DNA of 60,390 nt, taken from NCBI GenBank assembly GCA_017650905.1, contig JAGCDZ010000103.1:1-60390 (forward strand), in the 5' to 3' direction. The notes beneath the pieces are model-generated. The model made no database searches, was not told where the DNA came from, and saw only the letters and a list, made by a program, of their open reading frames with translations. This DNA is from Prevotella sp. (GTDB lineage: Bacteria > Bacteroidota > Bacteroidia > Bacteroidales > Bacteroidaceae). Positions 7,480 to 16,337 of this stretch are shown one piece after another. Position 1 is the first letter of the stretch, and each line of letters opens with the position of its first letter. A program made the position numbers and the translations under genes.

Positions 7480-8442
7480 ATGTTGAGACGCTCAGTTTAT
7501 ACATTTCTACTAATAGTATGGTGTGCTTCCGCATCATCTCAGGGCTTGAAGATATTCAGCCCTGAGGTGAAGGAGGCTGCGCCAAGAACTCAAGTGGTGG
7601 TGATGAACTTCTTGGAGCGTTATTTCAGTGAGCTGACGAATACCAAGCAGACTACCGTATTGACGAAGATGGCTGATGACAAAGTTTATTTCCGGAAGGG
7701 CAAACCCTCAGATTTGTATCAGATCTGTGATACGATGCCATTTTCCATCAATCTGCTTGATCGCTATTATGAGGTGAATTGGATGAAGGCTGATGAGCCG
7801 TTTGTCACCATTGTATTCCCTGCGCAATATGACTTGCTGCTTGGAGCGCAGAAAGATGAGGCTTCAAAACAATTCAAGGATGCTGTTATTGCTGCTCCTC
7901 AACAAACAAAAGATTCAGAAGCCCCTTCCAATTTAGAAAAAGTCAGCGAATCGATATATAAGACAAAAGGCGATACCCTCGAACTGGCAAGTCTTACAGA
8001 TGCTATATATTATAATAAGGTACGCGAAGACTATCATCCTGTCTTTGATAATGACCATATTGCCTATTCATCTGCTAACCTGTATCATGGGCTGATATCA
8101 GATGTAGACTATCGTATGTACGTGGAACAGTCTGTCTATGGTATGACAACCATTAACTATTCTATCAAACTCAGTCAATGGCTCAACTATTGTGCAGAGT
8201 GGGGCCTGAAGGTGTTTTTTGCTGTAGAGGAAGAGCGAGAGGATGGTATATTGGCGCTTGTGATAGCGCAGAGCAAGGAATTAGGTTATCATCATTTGCT
8301 TTCTGTCGTCATTCCTGACAAGTTTGTTACTGACCAAAATGCCGTTCTGAAGGTAAGGCTGACTCCTTATATACCAGTTCATAATGTGAAAGATCTGTAT
8401 CAAAAACAATCAACAACCCATAAAAAAGTAAAATGGCAATGA
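7480..8442 (+). CDS. secreted protein of unknown family
   Basis: 320 residues with a clear N-terminal signal peptide (hydrophobic TFLLIVWCASASS, predicted cleavage near residue 20). The mature part is mixed alpha/beta and has no cysteine cluster or repeat that I recognise. Its last 4 nt overlap the start of the next secreted protein (ATGA at 8439-8442), a sign of translational coupling. Its place directly after the zinc-ribbon membrane protein suggests a periplasmic partner. Confidence 0.8.
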   Translation: MLRRSVYTFLLIVWCASASSQGLKIFSPEVKEAAPRTQVVVMNFLERYFSELTNTKQTTVLTKMADDKVYFRKGKPSDLYQICDTMPFSINLLDRYYEVNWMKADEPFVTIVFPAQYDLLLGAQKDEASKQFKDAVIAAPQQTKDSEAPSNLEKVSESIYKTKGDTLELASLTDAIYYNKVREDYHPVFDNDHIAYSSANLYHGLISDVDYRMYVEQSVYGMTTINYSIKLSQWLNYCAEWGLKVFFAVEEEREDGILALVIAQSKELGYHHLLSVVIPDKFVTDQNAVLKVRLTPYIPVHNVKDLYQKQSTTHKKVKWQ

Positions 8443-9185
8443 AACGACTACTATTTATAATAGCTATTGTAATCTCTAGTCTCTCGATATGTAAGGCTCA
8501 GACGGCTACTGAAGTGTCTAAGAATATTAATAAAGTAAAGCGTGACACCATGTATATCTATGCTGAGGCTACAATGAAAGACCTCAATGAGGCATACAAT
8601 GGTGCTCGAGCTATTCTTGAAATGAAGGTAGGCGACTGGGTAAGAGAGCAGCATCCTTCAGAAGGAATAGAAGTGTGCATCGTAAAAGCCAAGGAGCACT
8701 TTTTGCAATTAGAGACGCGGCGAGGCGATTTCTATCGTGCCTTTGTCTATGTCCGTAAAAGCGACATTATGCCTGTGGCAGACAAGAGTGAAGTTACGGT
8801 TTTCGAGGTGGCTCCAGTTGCCCAACCTGATCAGCCTCAGGCTGCTCCTGCAATTATCATCTCTGAAGATGCACCTGTAGAAGAGAAGAAATCTCCTGTT
8901 TTAGAGCTTACCTCCGAAGAAAAGCAGATGAAGCTGGTACGCAGTTTCTATGAAGTGGAACCGTATATCAAAGGCTTGAAGAGCAAGGGGAAAATAAATG
9001 CCTATGGTAAATATGCGACGATGCCTGAAGATGAAGACTGCCACCTGTTTGTCTATGACAAACAGGGGAACATTTCTGCCTTGCTTCGCAAAAGCGGTAA
9101 TATACAATACAATCTGAATACACTTAAAGAAGACAACGTTAAGAATTATAAGAACTGTGGAGCCATCTGGTTCCAGCTAAAATAA
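8439..9185 (+). CDS. secreted protein of unknown family
   Basis: About 248 residues. The start at 8439 is preferred to 8433 because it gives MKRLLFIIAIVISS, a good signal peptide, and an ATGA overlap with the upstream stop. The mature protein has an SH3-like beta-rich segment (about 45-115, MKVGDWVREQHPSEGIEVC and onward), a Pro/Gln/Ala linker, then a C-terminal domain with a basic end. Function not recognised. The next gene begins 1 nt after the stop. Confidence 0.75.
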   Translation: MKRLLFIIAIVISSLSICKAQTATEVSKNINKVKRDTMYIYAEATMKDLNEAYNGARAILEMKVGDWVREQHPSEGIEVCIVKAKEHFLQLETRRGDFYRAFVYVRKSDIMPVADKSEVTVFEVAPVAQPDQPQAAPAIIISEDAPVEEKKSPVLELTSEEKQMKLVRSFYEVEPYIKGLKSKGKINAYGKYATMPEDEDCHLFVYDKQGNISALLRKSGNIQYNLNTLKEDNVKNYKNCGAIWFQLK

Positions 9186-9186
9186 G

Positions 9187-10158
9187 ATGATGATGAAAAA
9201 AATACTATTAATTGTTATAGTGGCTCTGTTTGCCATTCAAAGTAGAGCAGACAACGTCACTTTTACAGTTTCTGACGGCATTGACAATGCTGGCATTAAG
9301 TCAAAGATTGAGAGTGAAGTTAGCCATATGCTGACAGAAATCAATGCAGCCCAGGAAGCTGGTCGCAGTCTCAATTTCTCAGCTATGGGTAATATTGGTA
9401 CTCGTGTTCAGCAATCAATGGCAATGTTATGGGAAAACTCTCCATTTGTTTGTACTGATGAAGAGATTATCGAACATTGCCTTACAACTGGTACAGGTTA
9501 TCAGGTTCGTAACATTCCTCTGATGATGAAGCCTACTGGCGAACGTGAGTTTGGTGAAGATGAGTATCAAGAAGCTGTAATCAGCTTTGATAAGCAAGGC
9601 AACGTAGAGAGTTTCTATCTTAGTATCTCCATGAACCTCTACATGAACGTCATTAAGAGCAATCTGGAACTGACAGACCTTCGCCGTCGCCAGTTGATTC
9701 TTGATTATGTAGAGCAGTTCCGTACTGCGTACAATCAGAAGGATATCAACTTCCTCAATCAGGTATTCAGCGATGATGCGCTGATTATTACGGGTAAGGT
9801 TATTACCACCAAACATGCAGAAGGTTTCACCTCTCAGAAAATACAATACAACAAGCAGTCGAAAGAGCAATATATTAAGAACCTCCGTGGTGTCTTTGCT
9901 CGGAACAGCTATATTAAGGTAACTTTTGACGAAATTGAAGTAATGCGCCATCCTGTCAATCCAAACTTCTATGGCGTCACCCTTCTTCAAGGTTGGACCA
10001 GCGGCAAGTATCACGATGACGGTTACCTCTTCCTCCTCTGGGACTTCACCAACGAAGATGCTCCCCAAATCCACGTCCGCACCTGGCAGCCTGATAAGAT
10101 TGGTGGCAAGGCATTACCTAAGGACGAAGTGTTTAGTTTAAGTGATTTTGATATTTAA
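9187..10158 (+). CDS. secreted protein with NTF2/SnoaL-like domain
   Basis: 323 residues. The signal peptide is MMMKKILLIVIVALFAI; ATG codons at 9187, 9190 and 9193 are all possible starts. Residues about 175-310 look like an NTF2/SnoaL-like fold: ILDYVEQFRTAYNQKDINFL followed by DDALIITGKV and a late YLFLLWDF strand with HVRTWQP. Such folds form small cone-shaped pockets used for ligand or protein binding. It closes a run of tightly spaced genes that starts at 3047. The substrate or partner is unknown. Confidence 0.75.
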   Translation: MMMKKILLIVIVALFAIQSRADNVTFTVSDGIDNAGIKSKIESEVSHMLTEINAAQEAGRSLNFSAMGNIGTRVQQSMAMLWENSPFVCTDEEIIEHCLTTGTGYQVRNIPLMMKPTGEREFGEDEYQEAVISFDKQGNVESFYLSISMNLYMNVIKSNLELTDLRRRQLILDYVEQFRTAYNQKDINFLNQVFSDDALIITGKVITTKHAEGFTSQKIQYNKQSKEQYIKNLRGVFARNSYIKVTFDEIEVMRHPVNPNFYGVTLLQGWTSGKYHDDGYLFLLWDFTNEDAPQIHVRTWQPDKIGGKALPKDEVFSLSDFDI

Positions 10159-10382
10159 ATAGTATGGAATTATGATTTATACTCAGTTTCCAATGCATGG
10201 ATTGCCATTTAGCAAAGATAATAGTATTAACAATTTAATCGAATCTGAAAATGATTCCCCTATAGACTGCAAAATCAGGGCTCCTTAGCGAATCCGCAAA
10301 AAAGAAATGATTCTAAGAATCATAGACAATTATTTCGTTTTTAAATTATTATTATTACACAAACTAATTAAAATTGAATAAT
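10159..10382. other. intergenic segment with a 17-bp palindrome
   Basis: This 224-nt AT-rich gap holds no supported gene. ATGATTCT (10307-10314) and AGAATCAT (10316-10323) form a near-perfect palindrome around one base. A related palindrome with the same ATGATT and AATCAT arms occurs at 10725-10741, ahead of the next large gene. It may be an operator or a small hairpin. No TAnnTTTG promoter was found. Confidence 0.35.
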
Positions 10383-10607
10383 ATGAAATGCCCAAAATGT
10401 AAAATGAAAATTCCAAACGGTGCAGAGATTTGCCCTTATTGCCGTTCACGTGTTCAGGGCTTTGGAATTTTTGGAGATATGTATGATGATTTTAAGGAAG
10501 GATACAAGAAGACAAACGCAAATCTCTCAAATAGTGGTTGTATGGTGGTTTTACCTGTTATCGTGATAGCTGCATACTCAATATATTATTTAATTAGTGC
10601 ATGCTGA
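10383..10607 (+). CDS. small zinc-ribbon membrane protein
   Basis: 74 residues from ATG 10383; a TTG nine bases upstream is less likely. The N-terminal zinc ribbon has the form CPKCKMKIPNGAEICPYC, with four Cys in two CxxC pairs, like DZANK/zinc-ribbon_2 domains. A short charged segment and one C-terminal hydrophobic helix (CMVVLPVIVIAAYSIYYLI) follow. It resembles the zinc-ribbon/TM layout of the 6791 gene in reduced form. A cytoplasmic N-terminus anchored in the inner membrane is likely. Confidence 0.75.
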   Translation: MKCPKCKMKIPNGAEICPYCRSRVQGFGIFGDMYDDFKEGYKKTNANLSNSGCMVVLPVIVIAAYSIYYLISAC

Positions 10608-10622
10608 TTAGTTGATAGGAAT

Positions 10623-10654
10623 CTGGCAGGCTATTCCCGAGACTAGCCTGCCAG
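10623..10654 (+). terminator. 11-bp perfect stem-loop
   Basis: CTGGCAGGCTA and TAGCCTGCCAG pair fully around a 10-nt loop just after the zinc-ribbon gene. No T-tract follows, so it may be a 3' end stabiliser and not a classical terminator. Confidence 0.55.
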
Positions 10655-10724
10655 TAGGCCTCTAAAGATAAACTTCCCGATAATTCATATAAGTACGGAA
10701 TAGGTTGTGATAAGCCAAGTTATT

Positions 10725-10741
10725 GATGATTTTTAATCATC
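10725..10741. promoter_or_regulatory. 17-bp palindrome upstream of the Sel1-repeat gene
   Basis: GATGATT and AATCATC flank a TTT spacer, 19 nt before the start at 10761. The same half sites occur at 10307-10323 with a 5-nt spacer between ATGATT and AATCAT. It may be an operator or only an AT-rich hairpin. Confidence 0.3.
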
Positions 10742-10760
10742 TACCTAAAAGACGATAGAA

Positions 10761-12206
10761 ATGAACAAAAGATTATTTAGTTTATTAATTGGGGCTTTGT
10801 TTGCCTTTATTGTTGATGCCCAGGATATTGAGGTGAAGAAGTTTGAGCCGTTGGAGAAAGACCAGACGACGGCATTGAGTCCAAGAAAGGATATCAATGG
10901 GAATGACTGTGCTCTGGTGCTGGTTCGTACTCTCAAAAAGGGAATGGAGTTTGATGGATGGGTGGTCGGTGATGTAGAGTATAAAGATGACAGTTATTGG
11001 GTGTATATGGCTAATGGTGCCAAACATATCAATATAAAGCATCCTGATTATCAGACTAAGAAAGTCTTGTTTAGTGAGTATGGTATAGGAAATATAAAAG
11101 GTGGACAGTTATATAGTTTGCGTATTGTTGATGAAACTAAGGATGTTATCAATAGAGTATATAGTTTAGGATGGAATTTGAGTGGCTTTGAGGTGTCTGA
11201 AAAAATAAAAACGTTTTTAAACATGTCTGCTAAGAGGGGAGATAAAAAAGCGATAATTGCCTTAGCTCAGTTGTCTGTTGGAGGGAATGTTCAAAAAGGT
11301 GAATTCCTCGAACAAAATAAGGGACTTCATTGGATTAATAATCTGCTAGAAAAAGGGGATAGTGCATGTCTTGACTCTATGCCTGGTGAGTTGATGTATG
11401 TTTATGCATGTAAACTAATAAGGGATGGTTTAAGCCATGATCGAAGTCCAAATAGGGTTGATACGTACAAAGAAAGAGTTATATATACAGAAGCGAGTGA
11501 ATATGACTTGAAAGCATGCCAGAAAGGATATAAGGAGGCTGGGGATGATTTCTTCTTAGATTATATTCAAAGTAACGGTTTACCAGCATATAAAAAAGAT
11601 GTAATGCGCCTATGTTTAGATTCTGCATCAACAGGGAATACAAAAGCTATGAGATGTCTTGGCATTATTTTTGAAAACGGAATTTGTGAAGAGAGGAACC
11701 TTCTTACTGCTTCTGAATGGTATAGAAAAATATACGATTCAAGTCTTTCAAATCAGAGTAAAACAGATTTGTGTAGGGTATATGGTAATAGTAGATACCC
11801 CATTGACGGAGAGACTCTGAGTTTTATTAAACAAAAGGCTGAAGAAGGGTTGCAAGAAGCATTGTTCCAATTGGGCTGTATGTATGAAGAAGGAAGGAAT
11901 GTGGAAAAGAATATTGAGAAAGCGGTAGAATTATACAAGCAGTCCAAACCTACCATTTTTGATTCTAATCGTCATCATGGAGCAACTTATCGCTTGGCAA
12001 AGATATATTATGATCGTAAAGACTATAAGGAAGCAGAGAACCTATTAAAAGGCCTATATGATGATGAACTTGATGCCCGCTATCTGCGAGCTATGATACT
12101 GTTTCAAGATACAAGAGATTATAAAGTAGAAGCATATAATATATTAAGCGATTTATCTAAAAAAGGTTATCAAAAAGCAACAGATTTTATAAAGAATAAC
12201 TATTAA
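10761..12206 (+). CDS. secreted paralogue A: shared N-domain plus Sel1-like repeats
   Basis: 481 residues with signal peptide KRLFSLLIGALFAFIVDAQ. Residues about 22-130 form the N-terminal domain shared with the genes at 12217, 14757 and 16330 (core pattern: V-K-x-F, then G-x-x-C-x-L-V, F-x-G, VG(D/E)V, (Y/W)-W-V-Y-M, HP). The rest contains Sel1-type TPR-like repeats (for example LFQLGCMYEEGRNVEKNIEKA in pieces of about 36 residues). At DNA level its first 100 bases of the mature region closely resemble the 14757 gene, so the duplication is recent. Probably an exported scaffold for protein contacts. The next paralogue starts 11 nt after the stop. Confidence 0.85.
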   Translation: MNKRLFSLLIGALFAFIVDAQDIEVKKFEPLEKDQTTALSPRKDINGNDCALVLVRTLKKGMEFDGWVVGDVEYKDDSYWVYMANGAKHINIKHPDYQTKKVLFSEYGIGNIKGGQLYSLRIVDETKDVINRVYSLGWNLSGFEVSEKIKTFLNMSAKRGDKKAIIALAQLSVGGNVQKGEFLEQNKGLHWINNLLEKGDSACLDSMPGELMYVYACKLIRDGLSHDRSPNRVDTYKERVIYTEASEYDLKACQKGYKEAGDDFFLDYIQSNGLPAYKKDVMRLCLDSASTGNTKAMRCLGIIFENGICEERNLLTASEWYRKIYDSSLSNQSKTDLCRVYGNSRYPIDGETLSFIKQKAEEGLQEALFQLGCMYEEGRNVEKNIEKAVELYKQSKPTIFDSNRHHGATYRLAKIYYDRKDYKEAENLLKGLYDDELDARYLRAMILFQDTRDYKVEAYNILSDLSKKGYQKATDFIKNNY

Positions 12207-12216
12207 ACTGAAGAAT

Positions 12217-13875
12217 ATGAAAAGAATCATTTTTATGTTGCTTGTTTTTTCAAGCATTTCTGCATTCTCACAGAAAGAGATTAAGGTCGTAAGTTTCAAG
12301 CAGAGTTCCTCTGATATATCTGCACGTACTAATCAAAGAGAAGACCCAAAAGGTGAAGCTTGTGCATTAGTTAAAGTGCAATTGCCCCAGCGTAACGCTC
12401 TGTTTGAAGGTGACATAATTGGCGAAATCGCATTTAAAACCAATGAGTATTGGGTCTATATGCCCCAAAAGAGTACTCAATTGGAGATTAAGTTGCAAGA
12501 TTGTAAACCTTTAAAAGTGGATTTTATAAATTATGATATTCCTTCGTTAGAGTCAAAAGGTACTTATGAATTATGTATTATCAAAGAAGCTGCTGATTCC
12601 CCACAACTCTATAATGAGGGTATGACGGCTTTAGCCAAGAATGATATAGTTACCGCTTTTGAAAAGTTGGAGAAAGCATATGATGCAGGCTATGCTCCAG
12701 CAGCATACGAATTAGGGCAGGCTTCACTTGTCACTTATGATAGAAATTATGACGAAGATCCCAATACAACAGAATCATATCAGGAAGCATATAATTATTA
12801 TAAGAAAGCTGCTGAAGGTGGCAGTCCTGAAGCCCAGTATGCTTTAGGAGCAATGTTATTGGATTTCCAAAACAAATATCCAGAAGAATTGTCCAAGATA
12901 AAAGTTGATCCTCCCTTTTTAGATAAATCAAAAATATGGAATCTTATTAAAAATGCTGCTGATAAGGGCGTGGTGAATGCTCAATATCAAATGCTTGCAG
13001 ATGACAAGTGGTGTGAGGAAAATGCAAATAATGGTAATCCTGTCGCACTATTTGGTATGGGATTGAGAAATGACTCAGAGTTATCATACGAAGAATACTG
13101 GATGTTGGAATCGACAGATATTAGCTCTTCCGAGAATTTTGAAAAAGCAGCAGAATGGTACCAGAAGGCTGCTGAAATTGGTCTTGACGCAGCACAGTGG
13201 AGATTAGGGGAATTATATGCACGAGGATTAGGTGTAAAACAAGATATTAATAAAGCAATAGAATTCAGAACGAAGGCTGCAGAACAGGGAAACACCATGT
13301 TCCAGTTTATGATGGGTATTATGTATGCAACTGGCGGATTTGCAGATTATTCAACCTATATGTTCCCAGATGGATACGTATATAATGTTGAAATACCTCA
13401 AGACACCGAAAAAGCTGATAAATGGCTTAGGAGTGTAAACCACAGACAATTAAATAAGACAGAAAAGGATAGATTAGAGGGAAATGGACTGCTTTCATTT
13501 ACGCTTAATGAACTTTCAGATGGTTTTATGAAACAATCAAAATATGAAAAAGCGATCTATTGGTATCAGAGAGAGGCAGAGATGGGGTATCGTGATGCTT
13601 TTTGTAATTTAGGTGAAATATATCTTGAAGGAAAAGGCATTAGCAAAGACTATCAAAAGGCTAGAATGATGTTTGAAAAGGCGATATTGGATGATGAGCA
13701 CTATGGAGACGGCTATAGCGGACAGTTAAAGTCAAAAGCCTTGTGTTATCTAGGAATCATCTATCGGGATGGTCTTGGTGTATCTGTAAATAAAGATAAG
13801 GCAAAAGAACTCCTATATAGGGCATTAGAAGAAGGGTATGATGAAGCTAAAAATGAACTGGAAAAAATTAACTAA
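12217..13875 (+). CDS. secreted paralogue B: shared N-domain plus Sel1 repeats
   Basis: 552 residues. The signal peptide is MKRIIFMLLVFSSISAFSQ. The shared N-domain (about 20-125) includes EYWVYMPQ. At least six Sel1-like repeats follow, recognisable by A-x-x-x-L-G-x-x-Y/L and G-V-x-x-D-x-x-K-A (for example RLGELYARGLGVKQDINKA and NLGEIYLEGKGISKDYQKA). Such repeats usually make alpha-solenoids that bind other proteins. It is 11 nt downstream of paralogue A, so the two are co-transcribed. No catalytic motif is seen. Confidence 0.85.
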   Translation: MKRIIFMLLVFSSISAFSQKEIKVVSFKQSSSDISARTNQREDPKGEACALVKVQLPQRNALFEGDIIGEIAFKTNEYWVYMPQKSTQLEIKLQDCKPLKVDFINYDIPSLESKGTYELCIIKEAADSPQLYNEGMTALAKNDIVTAFEKLEKAYDAGYAPAAYELGQASLVTYDRNYDEDPNTTESYQEAYNYYKKAAEGGSPEAQYALGAMLLDFQNKYPEELSKIKVDPPFLDKSKIWNLIKNAADKGVVNAQYQMLADDKWCEENANNGNPVALFGMGLRNDSELSYEEYWMLESTDISSSENFEKAAEWYQKAAEIGLDAAQWRLGELYARGLGVKQDINKAIEFRTKAAEQGNTMFQFMMGIMYATGGFADYSTYMFPDGYVYNVEIPQDTEKADKWLRSVNHRQLNKTEKDRLEGNGLLSFTLNELSDGFMKQSKYEKAIYWYQREAEMGYRDAFCNLGEIYLEGKGISKDYQKARMMFEKAILDDEHYGDGYSGQLKSKALCYLGIIYRDGLGVSVNKDKAKELLYRALEEGYDEAKNELEKIN

Positions 13876-14023
13876 GCCTCTTCTTGATATACAGTAGGAC
13901 ATTATGTCTAAGTTTACGCTCTGAGTCTGTCATATATCCCATACTACCAAATATCACCCCTGTGGTATGTTGAATAGCATGGGCAGTAGTTGAAAGGGTT
14001 GTCATTATTTGGTTTATTTGAAT

Positions 14024-14752
14024 ATGGCTCATATAGATGAAATTTATAACTTAGGAATAAGGACATTTGATAATCATGTAATTGATAAAAATGACATCCT
14101 TTACATTGATGTTTTCTATACTGCATTAGAAAACGTTGAACATCGATATATTATTGATGAAACACCATCTGCTAATGCAAATAATGAGGTTATAGAAACA
14201 TCATACACAAGCAGGCTGGTAACTAAGATTAATATCCTATTTGAAAATCATGCAAATAATCCTTATGGTTTAGATTGCGTGGGACCTGTGAAAAAAGGTT
14301 CTTTCTCTCAGGGAGATGAAGCTAATATGGTAATAAAACATCCAGATATTGTTATACATAAAGGTGATTACCCATTAACTGGTATTCAAGAAATAATGTG
14401 CGAGATCAAAAGATCATCTAATTTAGGACCATCTGAGATGATCTATGATTTGAACAAACTGATGAAATTTAGTAGCCAATGTAATTGGAATAACCCATAT
14501 CGTGTAGCTATATTCTTAATTTATTGCAGTACAAAAGCCCAACTTGAGGGCATTGTCTCAGGATATAGAAATGGGACATATTTAGTTGAAAAACTATTGC
14601 ATGATGATACAGAAGAACAGATGACTTTTTCAACATTTGTTACAACATATCAAGAGCAATTAAAGAACATTATATGTTTTTGTCATAGTGAAGAAGGGAC
14701 AGTCGAGTTAAGTACTGTATACGAAATTGTTAAGTCCAAAATAATACATTGA
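14024..14752 (+). CDS. PD-(D/E)XK-like protein, possible nuclease fold
   Basis: About 242 residues, cytoplasmic, no signal peptide. ATG 14024 is preferred to the in-frame TTG at 14009. The central part reads HPDIVIHKG and then CEIKRSS, giving Asp 108, Glu 127 and Lys 129 in the order PD-x18-E-x-K, the arrangement of PD-(D/E)XK nucleases. The match is by pattern only; Holliday-type, restriction or inactive versions cannot be told apart. It lies between two pairs of secreted paralogues and is followed 4 nt later by a PEGA protein. A cytoplasmic nuclease-like protein amid envelope proteins is unexpected. Confidence 0.55.
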   Translation: MAHIDEIYNLGIRTFDNHVIDKNDILYIDVFYTALENVEHRYIIDETPSANANNEVIETSYTSRLVTKINILFENHANNPYGLDCVGPVKKGSFSQGDEANMVIKHPDIVIHKGDYPLTGIQEIMCEIKRSSNLGPSEMIYDLNKLMKFSSQCNWNNPYRVAIFLIYCSTKAQLEGIVSGYRNGTYLVEKLLHDDTEEQMTFSTFVTTYQEQLKNIICFCHSEEGTVELSTVYEIVKSKIIH

Positions 14753-14756
14753 AATT

Positions 14757-16337
14757 ATGAAACATAACTTATTATTGGTATTAATGTTTCTTATTCGCGT
14801 TTGGGCGTATGCCCAAGACATTGAGGTGAAGAAGTTTGAACTTATGGCGAAAGATCAGACGGCAGCATCGAGTCCAAGAAAGGATATCAATGGGATGGTG
14901 TGTGGATTAGTGAAGGTACAGTTGAAGGAGCCTGGGGCCGAGTTCGAGGGCAATGTGATGGGTGAGGTGCAGTTCACTGGGGATGAGTATCTTGTATATT
15001 TGCCCAATGGTACTAAACGACTGGGTATCAAACATCCAGACTATCTGCCAACTACCATTGTCTTTGCGGACTATGGAACCAAGAAGATCATCTCATCTAC
15101 CACCTATGAGTTAAAGGTGAAAACCAATAAGAAGCAGGCGAAGGTGGACAATAGCAAGAAAGGAATAGCTGTGTTCAACATTAAACCTTCGAATGCCATG
15201 CTACTTATCGATGGCCAGATAGCTGATGGCTCAAGTGGTGTTTATACGCTGTCATTACCATACGGTACTCATTATTACACGGTAAAGCTGAAGGATTTCA
15301 GCATCAATAACCAGTCTATACAGATTGATAAGACTGCCAAAAATATCAACGTGGATTTAACGGAGTTCTTTGCAAAGGTTGATGTTTCTTGCCAAACAGA
15401 AGATGCAGACATTTTGATTAACAGTGAGCAGAAGGGAGTTGGTAAATGGGGAGGTATGATGATTCCTGGCAAATATACCATTGAGGCCCAAAAGGATGGT
15501 TGCCATTCCCAAAGCAGACAAGTGGAACTGAAGGATAATGAGACTATCAAAGTTGAGTTTACAGCACTAAAGACCATTACGGGAAGTCTTCGAGTGGATT
15601 ATGAGCCGGCGGGAGCAGATATATTGCTGAATGGCAAGAAGGTCGGTGTGACACCATTGTACATAAAGGAGCTTCCTGTTGGTGATTATCATTTAGAAAT
15701 ATGGAAGGAATATTATGTGAAGGAGTTCGCCACTGTGAAGATAGCAGAAGATCAGGAGTGGAAGGAAACAGGGAAATTGAAACTGACACAGTTCGGGGAG
15801 TTAATAGTAAATGCAGGAAAGGATGATGATCCATACGCAATAGCCATGTATTATCGAATTGGTTCTACTGTAGGTTATAGGGGTAAGCATAACGCATGTG
15901 TGAAAGACACTTTTCATATTTCATTGGATCCCGTAAAAGCAGTATCTTGGTATAAGAAGATTTTGAGTGATAGAGGAGAACTTAATTCTGATGTTGCTAG
16001 TAATATATTAGGTCCATGTTATCCGTCAGAGACGGACGATGCTAAATTGTCATTTTGTACGTTAAAGCACGAAATAGATGAACTTGATGGTGAGGGAAAA
16101 TACGAACAACAAGTAATAATGTGGTCATATTATCCATATGCAGCTTTAGCATGGCACTATTTCTATGGGATTGGCTGCGAAAAGAATATAGAGGAAGCAA
16201 AGAAATATATGAGATGGGCTTGTACAGAGGAGGGGGAGTATTGGTACCCTGCTTATATCAAGATGATTAAAGACATGGGGCTTGATAATGAATTGAAATA
16301 TAATCCTAAATTGAACCCAGATTTTATATATGAATAG
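14757..16337 (+). CDS. secreted paralogue C: shared N-domain plus PEGA repeats
   Basis: 526 residues with signal peptide (LLLVLMFLIRVWAYAQ). The shared N-domain (about 21-125) is nearly the same as in the 10761 gene. Three PEGA-type beta domains follow: about 140-205 (with MLLIDGQ), 206-275 (ADILINSEQKGVGKWGG) and 278-345 (ADILLNGKKVGVTPLYIKEL, the classical PEGA pattern). A C-terminal Sel1-like helical part contains AWHYFYGIGCEKNIEEA. PEGA domains are common in surface or periplasmic proteins and are often found next to Ser/Thr kinases. Its stop overlaps the next gene by 8 nt. Confidence 0.85.
   Translation: MKHNLLLVLMFLIRVWAYAQDIEVKKFELMAKDQTAASSPRKDINGMVCGLVKVQLKEPGAEFEGNVMGEVQFTGDEYLVYLPNGTKRLGIKHPDYLPTTIVFADYGTKKIISSTTYELKVKTNKKQAKVDNSKKGIAVFNIKPSNAMLLIDGQIADGSSGVYTLSLPYGTHYYTVKLKDFSINNQSIQIDKTAKNINVDLTEFFAKVDVSCQTEDADILINSEQKGVGKWGGMMIPGKYTIEAQKDGCHSQSRQVELKDNETIKVEFTALKTITGSLRVDYEPAGADILLNGKKVGVTPLYIKELPVGDYHLEIWKEYYVKEFATVKIAEDQEWKETGKLKLTQFGELIVNAGKDDDPYAIAMYYRIGSTVGYRGKHNACVKDTFHISLDPVKAVSWYKKILSDRGELNSDVASNILGPCYPSETDDAKLSFCTLKHEIDELDGEGKYEQQVIMWSYYPYAALAWHYFYGIGCEKNIEEAKKYMRWACTEEGEYWYPAYIKMIKDMGLDNELKYNPKLNPDFIYE

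Noticed and set aside
9427-10074. 215-residue minus-strand frame
   Set aside because: It is the shadow of the secreted NTF2-like protein gene and has no promoter or recognised motif.
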